Shown here: in pieces, positions 51,020-59,052 of the stretch | Layout of the letters: the number at the start of each line of letters is the position of its first letter | Position numbering within the stretch: position 1 is the stretch's first letter | NCBI RefSeq assembly: GCF_001570745.1 | Contig: NZ_BCSG01000020.1 | Coordinates: forward strand, 32,665-96,664 | Reading direction: 5' to 3' | Length of the DNA stretch: 64,000 bases | From: Alicyclobacillus mali NBRC 102425 | GTDB lineage: Bacteria; Bacillota; Bacilli; Alicyclobacillales; Alicyclobacillaceae | The notes under the pieces: generated by a model | Seen by the model: only the letters and a program-made list of their open reading frames with translations | What the model was told of the DNA's origin: nothing | The model's database searches: none | Program-made: the position numbers and the translations under genes

Positions 51020-51714
51020 GGCGAAAACACCTCCCGGTAGCGCGAGGCGACCGACTGGCCACGCGCACGGATGGCTTCGGCCGTCTCGTCCGCTGCAATG
51101 GAGCCGTCTTTCAGGAAAAGGACGCGATCGAAGAGCGGCTCAAACTCGCGGACGTCGTGCGTGGCGACGATGACCGTGCGGCTCCCGTCACCGCACTCCC
51201 GGACGATGGCGGACGCGATGGTCTCCCGCGACAACAGGTCGATGCCCGTGAACGGCTCGTCGAGGAGCACGACGGGCGCCTCGCGCGCGAGGCACGTGAG
51301 GAGCCCTACGCGCACTCCCTCGCCGCGGGAGAGGCGGGCGATGGGGCGGTCGAGGCGCAGGGCGAGATCGTCCACGAGGCGGCGCTCGCGTTCCTCGCTC
51401 CAGTCGGGATAGAGCCGGCGAGCATGGATGATCCACTCGCCGATGGTCAGCCAGCCGGGGAGATGTCCCCGCTCGGGCAAGAGCGCGGTGTGCCGAAGCG
51501 TTCGCCAGCCCGGCGGCTCGCCGAGCACCCGGATGCGGCCCGCTTCGGGTGCTAGGACGCCCGCAAGGATGCGCAAGAGCGTCGTCTTGCCCGCGCCGTT
51601 TGGCCCAAGAAGTCCCACCATTTCGCCGACCGGGATGCGCACGGTCACGTCGCGAAGAATGGGGCGCCTGGCAAACGTGAACCCCACGCCGTCACACTCG
51701 ATGGCTGCCTGCAT
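51016..51714 (-). CDS. ABC transporter ATPase
   Basis: A 232-residue ATPase: Walker A GPNGAGKTT, ABC signature LSRGEGVRVGLL (RG-E instead of SGGQ), Walker B VVLLDEPFTGID and His switch VATHD. Single domain with Arg/Glu-rich end. ATG 51714 with GGAGGAGAGG upstream; it overlaps the regulator gene by 23 bp. Same operon as the GntR repressor and the membrane protein. Confidence 0.93.
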   Translation of the reverse strand: MQAAIECDGVGFTFARRPILRDVTVRIPVGEMVGLLGPNGAGKTTLLRILAGVLAPEAGRIRVLGEPPGWRTLRHTALLPERGHLPGWLTIGEWIIHARRLYPDWSEERERRLVDDLALRLDRPIARLSRGEGVRVGLLTCLAREAPVVLLDEPFTGIDLLSRETIASAIVRECGDGSRTVIVATHDVREFEPLFDRVLFLKDGSIAADETAEAIRARGQSVASRYREVFSP

Positions 51715-52111
51715 CGTCGTCCTCTCCTCCCCCCGCTTCGGCGCCCAGCCGAAGCAAATCTTCCACGCGCATGCCGAGATCGGCCGCGACGCGCCGCACG
51801 TGTTCCAACGCCTGCCGCGCAATGCGCGCCTGGGCCCGCGCCTCAACCCCCGAACTGCGCGCCACGAATGTGCCCTGGCCGCGAAACGTCTCGAGCAGCC
51901 CGTCCTGCTCCAGCTCGGCGTACGCGCGCATGACGGTGTTGGGCGTCACGCGTAGACTGGCGGCGAGATCGCGCACGGAGGGCAGGCGCGTCCCGCCTGG
52001 CAGGCGCGAGGCGGCGATTTCGACCCGGATGCGGTGCGCAATCTGCTCATACAGCGGCTGCGACGGATCGAGCTCCCACGCGGGAGGTTGCCAAGGCGGA
52101 TCCAGCGTCAT
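51692..52111 (-). CDS. GntR family regulator, YtrA subfamily
   Basis: A 139-residue GntR regulator with the winged HTH (LPSVRDLAASLRVTPNTVMRA) and only a short dimerisation tail, which defines the YtrA subfamily. These repress ABC-transporter operons, often induced by cell-wall antibiotics. An operator matching the YtrA site lies just upstream of its own start. ATG 52111 with GAGGGGGG upstream. Confidence 0.9.
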   Translation of the reverse strand: MTLDPPWQPPAWELDPSQPLYEQIAHRIRVEIAASRLPGGTRLPSVRDLAASLRVTPNTVMRAYAELEQDGLLETFRGQGTFVARSSGVEARAQARIARQALEHVRRVAADLGMRVEDLLRLGAEAGGGEDDDAGSHRV

Positions 52112-52143
52112 GGCGGTCCCCCCCTCGCAGCCCGAATGTGTTA

Positions 52144-52168
52144 AGTGTATTAAATCACATGATACACT
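52144..52168. promoter_or_regulatory. YtrA-type operator
   Basis: Perfect AGTGTA-N13-TACACT palindrome upstream of the GntR/ABC operon. This is the arrangement I recall for the B. subtilis YtrA operators, supporting autoregulation by the gene 33 bp downstream. Confidence 0.7.
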
Positions 52169-52293
52169 CAGGCCGCAATTCCCCGCGACTCGCGACAAGG
52201 CGGCCGAAGGCCGGGGCCCGGCCATGCCTTGTCGCAAGCTGCTTCGAGCCGAACCTCGGCCAGACCTGTTCACGCGAGCGCGGCGAATGGGCG

Positions 52294-53625
52294 TCACCCC
52301 TTCGGCCAGTAGGCATCTCCGCGGACGACATACCCAGGCAGCGCCATGGGCGGACGATGGTGAAACCGGGCGATCACGTCCCGTGCCGAGATGGCGCCCA
52401 TGTTTTCGGCATCCCAGTCGAGCGGCGACTGCATGATGGCTACCACTTCTTCCGCGAGTTCGTTGCGCTCAGCATCCACCGAGCTCTTTGCCGGATAGGG
52501 AAACATGAGCGACCAGAGCATATCGGGCGGCAAGCTGCCGTGATTCACGAGGGTCGGATACAGGTTCCACGCCAATAGCTTGCCCGTCCGATACTCGGAA
52601 AAGGGCGGTAAACCCGGAACGCTCACACCCACCAAACTGTCCCAGTAGCTGGCGAGCGACTGCGCCGCCAACTCCACATCCAGGTTGAGCGCGTCGAGCG
52701 CTGCTTGGCCAGTGGACTCAACGTACGCCGAATCGGGCACTTGAATGATGGGAGCCTGAATGCGGAGGACATCCGCATGGGCGGGGATGGAGGGCTTGGC
52801 CGGAAAAGATCCGATCCACTCACCCACCCCCACATCCACCCTGTCGCCCTGGACCGCAAAGGAGGGCACCGTGAGATTCGGGGTGACCATCTCGATATAC
52901 GATCCGATGGAGTAGCTGCGTGGAATGGGGTACTGGACGGCCTGACCCGTTTTCGTATTGAACGCGACGAGGCGGTCCCACGTGCGATAACCCCACAGCG
53001 TCGCGAACGTGCCCCCTGGGAGTGGCGGCGACTCAGGCCCCTTGAGAGCCACCCAGACCCAGTCCCCCACCTGGCCCAGAATAAGATTGTCCCACGCCCC
53101 TGGTGCGAAAGACGCTGGCGTCATGTCCGATCCATACATGGGAATGGCCGCTGGCCACGGGGGTCCCGGTCGGGTGCCCATTCGCACCGAGACCTCCACG
53201 GGATGCCCGCCCGTCGGCCATTGGTAGGGGAAGACCAGCTGTACCGATCCGTTGTAGCGGGATTGGGCGCGCGAAGGCATCGTGCCGGCGCGCGTCAACA
53301 CACCGGTGGCCGGTGTGAACCAGGCCACGTCCCACGTCTTCGCAAAGGTGACGCCCTCGCCCTGGAAGCGATCGTCCCGAATCCACAGTTTCAGCCGACC
53401 CTTGCCCGGGCGAATCCCCGCGATCACGGCCATGTCGCCGTACATCGACGCAATGGGCACAAAGTACCATCCCATCTCACCATGGCTGACGGACGTCCCC
53501 TGACCCGCCTGCCCCGTCGACGGCGTCGTCGAGATGGATGTCGTTTCCCAAGGCGCGGTTCCACACCCCGACACAGAGAGGACACACGCCAAGACAGCGC
53601 CCATCGTCCAACTCGTTCGTCCCAC
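52294..53625 (-). CDS. lipoprotein, unknown (paralogue 1)
   Basis: A 443-residue predicted lipoprotein (lipobox LSVSGC, C21). The mature part has MGWYFVPIASMYGDMAVIAG, VAWFTPATGVL, PGAWDNLILGQVGDWVWVALKG, WGYRTWDRLVAF and LPGYVVRGDAYWP, also found, with changes, in the next gene. The repeated AW/DN and RTWDRL blocks suggest a beta-rich extracellular domain. No known family. GTG start with GGAGG upstream. Confidence 0.72.
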   Translation of the reverse strand: MGRTSWTMGAVLACVLSVSGCGTAPWETTSISTTPSTGQAGQGTSVSHGEMGWYFVPIASMYGDMAVIAGIRPGKGRLKLWIRDDRFQGEGVTFAKTWDVAWFTPATGVLTRAGTMPSRAQSRYNGSVQLVFPYQWPTGGHPVEVSVRMGTRPGPPWPAAIPMYGSDMTPASFAPGAWDNLILGQVGDWVWVALKGPESPPLPGGTFATLWGYRTWDRLVAFNTKTGQAVQYPIPRSYSIGSYIEMVTPNLTVPSFAVQGDRVDVGVGEWIGSFPAKPSIPAHADVLRIQAPIIQVPDSAYVESTGQAALDALNLDVELAAQSLASYWDSLVGVSVPGLPPFSEYRTGKLLAWNLYPTLVNHGSLPPDMLWSLMFPYPAKSSVDAERNELAEEVVAIMQSPLDWDAENMGAISARDVIARFHHRPPMALPGYVVRGDAYWPKG

Positions 53626-53734
53626 GTCGAGACCTCCAATTCAGCGGCGGATCGACCGACCAGTCAGTCTCCAGCCGAAGGCTCAGGCCCCTGGTCCACA
53701 CGCGCGCATGAAGCTTCCGGATCACAGGCGCGAT

Positions 53735-55171
53735 TTAAGACGCCGGCACGTACAGGTGATTTCGGATGACGTACCCGGGAAGCGCGATGGGAGGATTGCC
53801 GTGAAACTGCGCCACGACCTGCTTCGGCGTCAGAGCCAGCACACCGTACGCGTCCGCCTGCAGGCGGCTCTGCAGCATGTTCAGGATGGCGCGGCCCATT
53901 TGTTGGCGCTCCGCGTCGCTTTGCGATCCGGCCGGGAACGGGAAGAATAGGCTCCAGAGCAAATCGGGCGGCAGATCACCGTGATTGAGGATGGCCAGCT
54001 CCTGGTTCCACGCGCGCATTTTGCCGGTTTGATACGCCGAAAGCGGCGGTACGCCAGGCACATGCGCCCCCATCTCCATATCCCAGTAGCTCGCGAGGAA
54101 TTCCGCCGCCTGGCGCTCATCCGCCGCAAGGTCCGCCAGGGCGGCCCGGCCCTCCTGTGCCACGTACGAACCGCTCGCCGCCACGCGTACCGGGCTCGCG
54201 GCGCGCACCACCGTCGGTGCGCCTGCCGCTTCCGGCACAGCCGGGAAGCACCCCACCCATTCGCCCACCGCGACATAGACGCGATTTCCCTCGCGGGCGA
54301 ATGAAGGCAACACGTCGTTCGGCGTCACCATATCCACCCAACTGCCGTAACCGTAGCTCCGAGGAATGGCGTACTCGACTGCCTGGCCTGTCACGACGTC
54401 AAACGCGACGAGCCGATCCCACGTGCGGAATCCCCACGTGATGGGCCACGCGTGCGGGAAAAACGGCGGATCCTTCGGCCCCTTCAGCGCCACCCAAATC
54501 CAGTTCCCGACCTGGCCTAGAATGACATTGTCCCACGATCCCGGCGGCAGCGACTCAGGATTGACGAGCGAGCCGTAGGTTGGAATGCCCGAAGGCCACT
54601 TCGCCGCGGGCTTCCCACCCACCTGGACCGTCACCGGCACGGGCACGAATCCGCTCGGGAAGCCGCTCGAGAACTCGAGATGAACGGGCCCCGCATACGT
54701 GCGCTGCGTTTGCGCAGGCAGGCTGCCCGCGGGTTGGAGCGCTCCGGTGGCCGGCGTGAACCACGCGGCGGCCCAGCGGTGACTCGCGATCCACCCCTCG
54801 CGGTTGCGGACTTCCACGCGCACCGTGATGCGCAGGCGCGCACCCTCCGGATCGATGCCCGCGATCACGGCGAGATCGCCGTAAACCTGGCCGATGGGCA
54901 CCGCGTACCAGCCGACGGCAGGCGCGGGCGAAACCTCGGCGGCCCCAGTTCTCGCGGGCTGCGATTCCGAGGCGGCGGTTGCGGCTTGCGCCGCGTCACC
55001 TGCTTGAGCGGATTTGGATGTCGACGCGGGTGCTGGCTGCGCAGTGGAGCTTACGGCGCGATGTTGGACACTCGCCGCCCCGCTCGGCTCGCCATCAGGA
55101 GATGAACCGCACCCCGCGAGGAGCGCGCTTAGTGCCATTACGCATGAGGCGGTGCTTACGACCTTTTTCAT
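53735..55171 (-). CDS. lipoprotein, unknown (paralogue 2)
   Basis: A 478-residue lipoprotein (MKKVVSTASCVMALSALLAG, C21) with a Ser/Ala/Gln-rich linker to about residue 95 and then a domain paralogous to the previous protein: VGWYAVPIGQVYGDLAVIAG, AAWFTPATGAL, PPGSWDNVILGQVGNWIWVA, WGFRTWDRLVAFDVVTGQ and PGYVIRNHLYVPAS. ATG 55171 is set by GGAGGG upstream. The pair arose by duplication, and the copies have diverged widely. Confidence 0.72.
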   Translation of the reverse strand: MKKVVSTASCVMALSALLAGCGSSPDGEPSGAASVQHRAVSSTAQPAPASTSKSAQAGDAAQAATAASESQPARTGAAEVSPAPAVGWYAVPIGQVYGDLAVIAGIDPEGARLRITVRVEVRNREGWIASHRWAAAWFTPATGALQPAGSLPAQTQRTYAGPVHLEFSSGFPSGFVPVPVTVQVGGKPAAKWPSGIPTYGSLVNPESLPPGSWDNVILGQVGNWIWVALKGPKDPPFFPHAWPITWGFRTWDRLVAFDVVTGQAVEYAIPRSYGYGSWVDMVTPNDVLPSFAREGNRVYVAVGEWVGCFPAVPEAAGAPTVVRAASPVRVAASGSYVAQEGRAALADLAADERQAAEFLASYWDMEMGAHVPGVPPLSAYQTGKMRAWNQELAILNHGDLPPDLLWSLFFPFPAGSQSDAERQQMGRAILNMLQSRLQADAYGVLALTPKQVVAQFHGNPPIALPGYVIRNHLYVPAS

Positions 55172-55232
55172 GGAGCAACCCTCCATGCCGACGCGCCGGG
55201 ATCTCCGCAAAGGAGCTGGCGCGGGAAGCGAA

Positions 55233-56111
55233 TTAAGACGCATGCGCGACGGACAACTCGTAGTTGAGGATGGTGGTCTCCAGGGCGTGCGGGACGCCCC
55301 GAATCTCCTCCTGGATGAAGGCCCAGTTGACGTTCGGACCATGCACAAAGATGGCAAGGCCGTTCGTGCCATCTGCTAGCTCATACGCTAGGACATTCGG
55401 GTTCAGAAGAACGCGGGCGGCAAAGGTCGGCGACGTCACAGGGCCAAAGTTCTGGGCGTCCTGCGGCAACAGCTGCTGCCAGTTCGGAAAGTACGCCATG
55501 ACGTCCTCGTCGATGCTACCCATAGCCGTGTCGATGAAGAACGTGAGCGCGCCCGTGCCGTCCTCGCTCTCGAGGTCAATGGCGTCGGAGGCATCGGCGC
55601 CAACGCCAGCGCGGGTGACCCACCAGCCGCGCGGTCCCAGCAGTTCCACGCCACCGTCATTCATGCCGTCATTCATGAAGTACACGCACAGGTCTGCCGT
55701 TTGGCCCGAAGGGATGGTGAAGTGAACCGGGCGAAATCCTCCCGGCGGATACGGCAAAAGCGGCTGCGTGGGCGTGATCCCGTACTGCGCATTCACAATG
55801 GGCACGACGGGGATGCGCACCTGCTGTCCGTCGCGCCCGATGAAGAGCACCGAATTTTCGTCGTTCAGGAGGCTCTCATTGGCAGTGGACGCCGGTTGGG
55901 AAGACCTCCCGGTCTCTTGGGCTGTGGCGTTGGCCGGTGCGGACGATTTTTTGGGCTCCGCCGCATGCGTCGGATGCGCCGTGGTCTCGGGCTTGGATGC
56001 GTTCGCGACGTGCTCCACGGATGACTGCGGAGGACCGCCGCATCCCGCGAGGGAGGTGGCGAGCGCACCCACCAGCGCGAACAAGCGCGCATTGCGTCGC
56101 ACGCCGGCCAT
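55233..56111 (-). CDS. lipoprotein, unknown
   Basis: A 292-residue lipoprotein (lipobox SLAGC, C24), with a Thr/Ala/Pro/Lys-rich linker and a globular part (PVVPIVNAQYGITPTQPLL, FTIPSGQTADLCVYFMNDG, NVLAYELADGTNGLAIFVHG). No resemblance to the two paralogues. ATG 56111 has a weak ribosome site; GTG 56162 with GGGAG is an alternative. Upstream is a short noncoding stretch before the tRNA fragment. Confidence 0.65.
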   Translation of the reverse strand: MAGVRRNARLFALVGALATSLAGCGGPPQSSVEHVANASKPETTAHPTHAAEPKKSSAPANATAQETGRSSQPASTANESLLNDENSVLFIGRDGQQVRIPVVPIVNAQYGITPTQPLLPYPPGGFRPVHFTIPSGQTADLCVYFMNDGMNDGGVELLGPRGWWVTRAGVGADASDAIDLESEDGTGALTFFIDTAMGSIDEDVMAYFPNWQQLLPQDAQNFGPVTSPTFAARVLLNPNVLAYELADGTNGLAIFVHGPNVNWAFIQEEIRGVPHALETTILNYELSVAHAS

Positions 56112-56429
56112 CCGCGCGCGCTTCCACGCGGATGGGATCTTCGAAGGTGGTAGCCGATTCACATGGAACGTCTCCCGTGCGCGGACGCATTCGCTCGCGT
56201 CCGCCAAAATCGCCGAAGATAAGAGAAGGTTCGACAACGCCACGAGAAATCCTCTCGCCCGAGGAAACAAGGCCCATGGAAACCGAGGACGATGTGCGGT
56301 GGATGACGTTACGAGTCGTTTCCGCGGCGATGAAGATGGGGCGACACAGATGTGGAAAGATAGAGGAATGCCGCATGAATGCTTGCGATCACGACTTTGG
56401 AAGACCCAAGCCCACTTGGCACACAAAGC

Positions 56430-56471
56430 CAAGCAGGGCAGCTGACCCTCTTGGGTTAACTGCCCTGCTTG
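56430..56471. terminator. terminator hairpin next to the tRNA fragment
   Basis: Perfect 12-bp inverted repeat (CAAGCAGGGCAG / CTGCCCTGCTTG) with an inner ACCC/GGGT stem, directly downstream of the tRNA-Thr 3' end on the minus strand, as expected of the natural tRNA terminator. A short GCTTTG follows. Confidence 0.75.
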
Positions 56472-56481
56472 CAATAAAATA

Positions 56482-56526
56482 TGGAGCCACCTGTCGGATT
56501 CGAACCGACGACCTGCTCATTACGAG
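56482..56526 (-). tRNA. 3' fragment of tRNA-Thr (CGT), attachment-site remnant
   Basis: On the minus strand this reads anticodon loop CTCGTAA (anticodon CGT), TGAGC, variable loop AGGTC, T arm GTCGGTTCGAATCCGAC, acceptor AGGTGGC, discriminator T and CCA. The 5' half is missing: upstream sequence does not pair with the anticodon stem (TGACT where GCTCA is needed). This 45-nt fragment is typical of the duplicated end left when an island integrates into a tRNA gene. The intact copy is expected beyond 64000. Confidence 0.85.
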
Positions 56527-56563
56527 AGTCAAATTGTCCGATTTCGTGGAGTATTATCAAGTT

Positions 56564-56637
56564 GTGCTCAGGTCTGAAAAGCCTTGTCCCGATTGGGATT
56601 TCGGCATTTGTGTTTTGCGGTGAGCGGACCTGAGCAC
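56564..56637. repeat. 11-bp inverted repeat at the island edge
   Basis: GTGCTCAGGTC (56564-56574) and GACCTGAGCAC (56627-56637), perfect, 52 bases apart, 38 bp inside the tRNA fragment. May be an integrase/excisionase site. Confidence 0.5.
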
Positions 56638-56655
56638 ATACGATTTTTGATGAGT

Positions 56656-56678
56656 TGACACCCAAAGTGACACCCAAA
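56656..56678. repeat. tandem 11-bp direct repeat
   Basis: TGACACCCAAA occurs twice with a one-base gap. Short tandem repeats beside a tRNA att site are typical of arm-type binding sites of tyrosine integrases. Confidence 0.5.
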
Positions 56679-57044
56679 TCCCCTTGCGCCGCGAAGCCCG
56701 TTAAAACAACATCTGCCGGATCGCTGTATTATTTGAGACTAATTTTCATAATATCCGAATAATATGTAAGGTTGCTGAGAGCACCTCGAGTTGAGGATAG
56801 GCATCAACAACGTCATTGATAGCCGACCTCCAGTTAGTTCGACGTTGGCAATAGGATGATTTTCAAGAAATGCAATCGAACACCAAGTCTAATCGGGCAC
56901 CTCATCGTTACAAGGGACTTGGGAGCCATGTTGGCCCATGTCCCTCTACTTACATTCAGACTCGACGCGACTTGCTGTGACTAGGTTTTTTCATCAGGAA
57001 GATTTATTGAGAAATATCTGGGGAGTTTCGGCTAATCACAGGGG

Positions 57045-57965
57045 TTAGTGACCTTGTATAAGTTTTTCATAATCCCTAGCAGCATCTACCATATCCATTT
57101 GCAATCTGCGTTTCGTCATACGATAAAACCATTCGGGAACGAAAATCGGTTCAGTTCTCGTTTGATAAATTTTGTCTTGAATTCGACGGCACACTGACAC
57201 CTCGAAGTCTCTATCCATAATTTTGCTTTCAATTAGGTTCAATACTTCTTCATGAATCGCTTTCTTTTGAACAATAAGTTGCCGATTGTGTCTAATCCCG
57301 TCTATGCCGAATAACAACAGAGATATCACCGGAACAAACTGTTCTAGTAAAGCATCACGAATAGGAAGATTCGAAACCCACATCCACGCGATATCGCCAA
57401 ACGCAATTATGCACACAGCCCCAATTAAAATGTATGTGTATTGTTGGCGTTGATGGTGGTCCCAAGATAAATTTGACTGTTGACAGATCAGCACGCTTGC
57501 TGGATACGGCACATCGGAAACATCCGGATACCAATCCTTCAGTGATTCTAAATTACGTAACCCAAATCGCCTACTTGCTCGACTTATCACTTCTCTTGGA
57601 ACGCGATGTCCAACTAGTTGATCGTTCCATTCCAAGCCGAACAATTTGACATCAATTTCTTCCTGTGTTTTGGCTGCTTGAACAACCTTATGTTTAATAG
57701 CCCCTTTTATACAAATATAGTACAACATTGTAACAATAAAACTGATTAAGTCGATAATGTGCTCAGATGATCGAACGGCCGTAGCAACGATTACCGTGCT
57801 AACTGCGATTAGTAATGATAGGCCGGAGTATATACTATAAATAAGTTTTGCGTCACGGTACAGGCGTTGCGCCGCCGCAAACATTTTGAGCATTGAATCT
57901 TCATTCTGGTTCGTGACTAATCCCTTCAAGACTCTCAACCCCCTAATGAACACAGCAGATATCAT
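57045..57965 (-). CDS. S-4TM family pore-forming CBASS effector
   Basis: A 306-residue protein with four clear hydrophobic helices in two pairs: LIYSIYSGLSLLIAVSTVIV, IIDLISFIVTMLYYICI, YTYILIGAVCIIAFGDIAW and FVPVISLLLFGIDGI, separated by a polar domain. This fits the S-4TM predicted effector family of nucleotide-signalling systems, believed to permeabilise the membrane when a cyclic oligonucleotide binds. ATG 57965 overlaps the CD-NTase stop (ATGA); a GTG at 58004 would give a 43-bp overlap. Confidence 0.8.
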   Translation of the reverse strand: MISAVFIRGLRVLKGLVTNQNEDSMLKMFAAAQRLYRDAKLIYSIYSGLSLLIAVSTVIVATAVRSSEHIIDLISFIVTMLYYICIKGAIKHKVVQAAKTQEEIDVKLFGLEWNDQLVGHRVPREVISRASRRFGLRNLESLKDWYPDVSDVPYPASVLICQQSNLSWDHHQRQQYTYILIGAVCIIAFGDIAWMWVSNLPIRDALLEQFVPVISLLLFGIDGIRHNRQLIVQKKAIHEEVLNLIESKIMDRDFEVSVCRRIQDKIYQTRTEPIFVPEWFYRMTKRRLQMDMVDAARDYEKLIQGH

Positions 57966-58990
57966 CCATAACCAGGGAATTCCGAACCGAAGATCCGTTT
58001 CCACGCTTCAATCGCAATCTCGTGATCCCCTTTTGCTTCTGCGTATAACGCCGCAGTAGCCTGCTTACTAGCACTGGCTGCAGCGGAATGAACTTTATCA
58101 CGAACATCGTCGTCCAAGTTATTCAAATTTCCTTGTATTCCTTTCGGGTCAGGGCAAGGACTGTAAACAGCCGTACTTATGAATGTGAATAGGTCGCGCA
58201 AAGCTTCCCCAACGGAACCAATCACCCGTTTTTTCTCAAAAAATGATATTGCCATATTTTCCAGTAAATAAGATGAAATCGCAGGAACAGCACAACGCCT
58301 GTTCCAATACTTAAGGAGACGGATTAGCCCAAGTACTCTACCATCGTGCCGCTGATTTGTATCAGTTGCACGTTTTGCATCAATACGTGGATCAGTGAAT
58401 TTCCACGCACCGCGTCCATCCGGGATCACATAATATGTACGTCCGTCCACGCGTGGTTTGGTGATGAAGGCCGGAACAATGTCGAAGTTCCAATCATAGC
58501 TAGAAAGATGCAATGTTACTGCTTCTTGACTCCGATGGATTTCAGAATTATCGTACTGTGGCACCTCAGACAGAAATGCTTTAAGCAAATTTAACACCCT
58601 ACGAGAGTTAAGGACCCCGTCGTCACACAAACGGCGCAGTTGCGGTGCACTTTCCGGTACATGCACCTCTATTTTGTCTGACGACTCTGTGTAAGTAGAA
58701 CCTTGAGCCGAAAAAACAATTATAAGATCTACATCATCCAACGTACGAATTTTGGTACTCCTAGCAAATGAACCCATCAAAACCGGGGATTCTTCTTTAT
58801 AAATTATTGGAAATCCTTTATACTTAGATGGAAAACTCTCGATGATCTTCACCAGCCAATCCCGACTCCGTCGTGCGCCTGAAACGTCCTCAGGATTTAA
58901 ATCAACGTAATCTCTCGCGAATTGCCGAAAGGCAGAAGCAACAGTCCTAGCCAAAGAGGATCCCCCACTAAGGAAGTGCGTTGCTCGCAC
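57962..58990 (-). CDS. CBASS CD-NTase (cyclic oligonucleotide synthase)
   Basis: A 342-residue nucleotidyltransferase. The active site is GSFARSTKIRTLDDVDLIIV: G73-S74, then D86 and D88, with a third Asp probably D170 in WNFDIVPAF. The C-terminal helices (RLLKYWNRRC, SSYLLENMAISFF) match the CD-NTase/OAS fold. It would sense phage infection and make a cyclic nucleotide for the S-4TM protein. GTG 58990 is the longest start; TTG 58954 has GGGGG seven bases upstream. No Cap2/Cap3 accessories, so type I CBASS. Confidence 0.85.
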   Translation of the reverse strand: MRATHFLSGGSSLARTVASAFRQFARDYVDLNPEDVSGARRSRDWLVKIIESFPSKYKGFPIIYKEESPVLMGSFARSTKIRTLDDVDLIIVFSAQGSTYTESSDKIEVHVPESAPQLRRLCDDGVLNSRRVLNLLKAFLSEVPQYDNSEIHRSQEAVTLHLSSYDWNFDIVPAFITKPRVDGRTYYVIPDGRGAWKFTDPRIDAKRATDTNQRHDGRVLGLIRLLKYWNRRCAVPAISSYLLENMAISFFEKKRVIGSVGEALRDLFTFISTAVYSPCPDPKGIQGNLNNLDDDVRDKVHSAAASASKQATAALYAEAKGDHEIAIEAWKRIFGSEFPGYG

Positions 58991-59052
58991 TCACTCTACT
59001 ACAACTTCAATATGATGCACCCAAAAAGGATACACCAGCCAACTTTGAGGCT

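Larger units (their letters stand above)
56527..57044. other. island-edge noncoding region
   Basis: About 520 bp without a credible gene, more AT-rich than the rest of the window. It holds an 11-bp inverted repeat and a tandem 11-bp direct repeat near the tRNA fragment; nothing else is recognised. A minus-strand frame of 73 codons here runs through the tRNA fragment and is not a gene. Confidence 0.6.

Noticed and set aside
56456..56677. 73-codon minus-strand ORF over the tRNA fragment
   Set aside because: It reads straight through the tRNA T arm and acceptor strand and the repeats, and has no ribosome site; chance frame.
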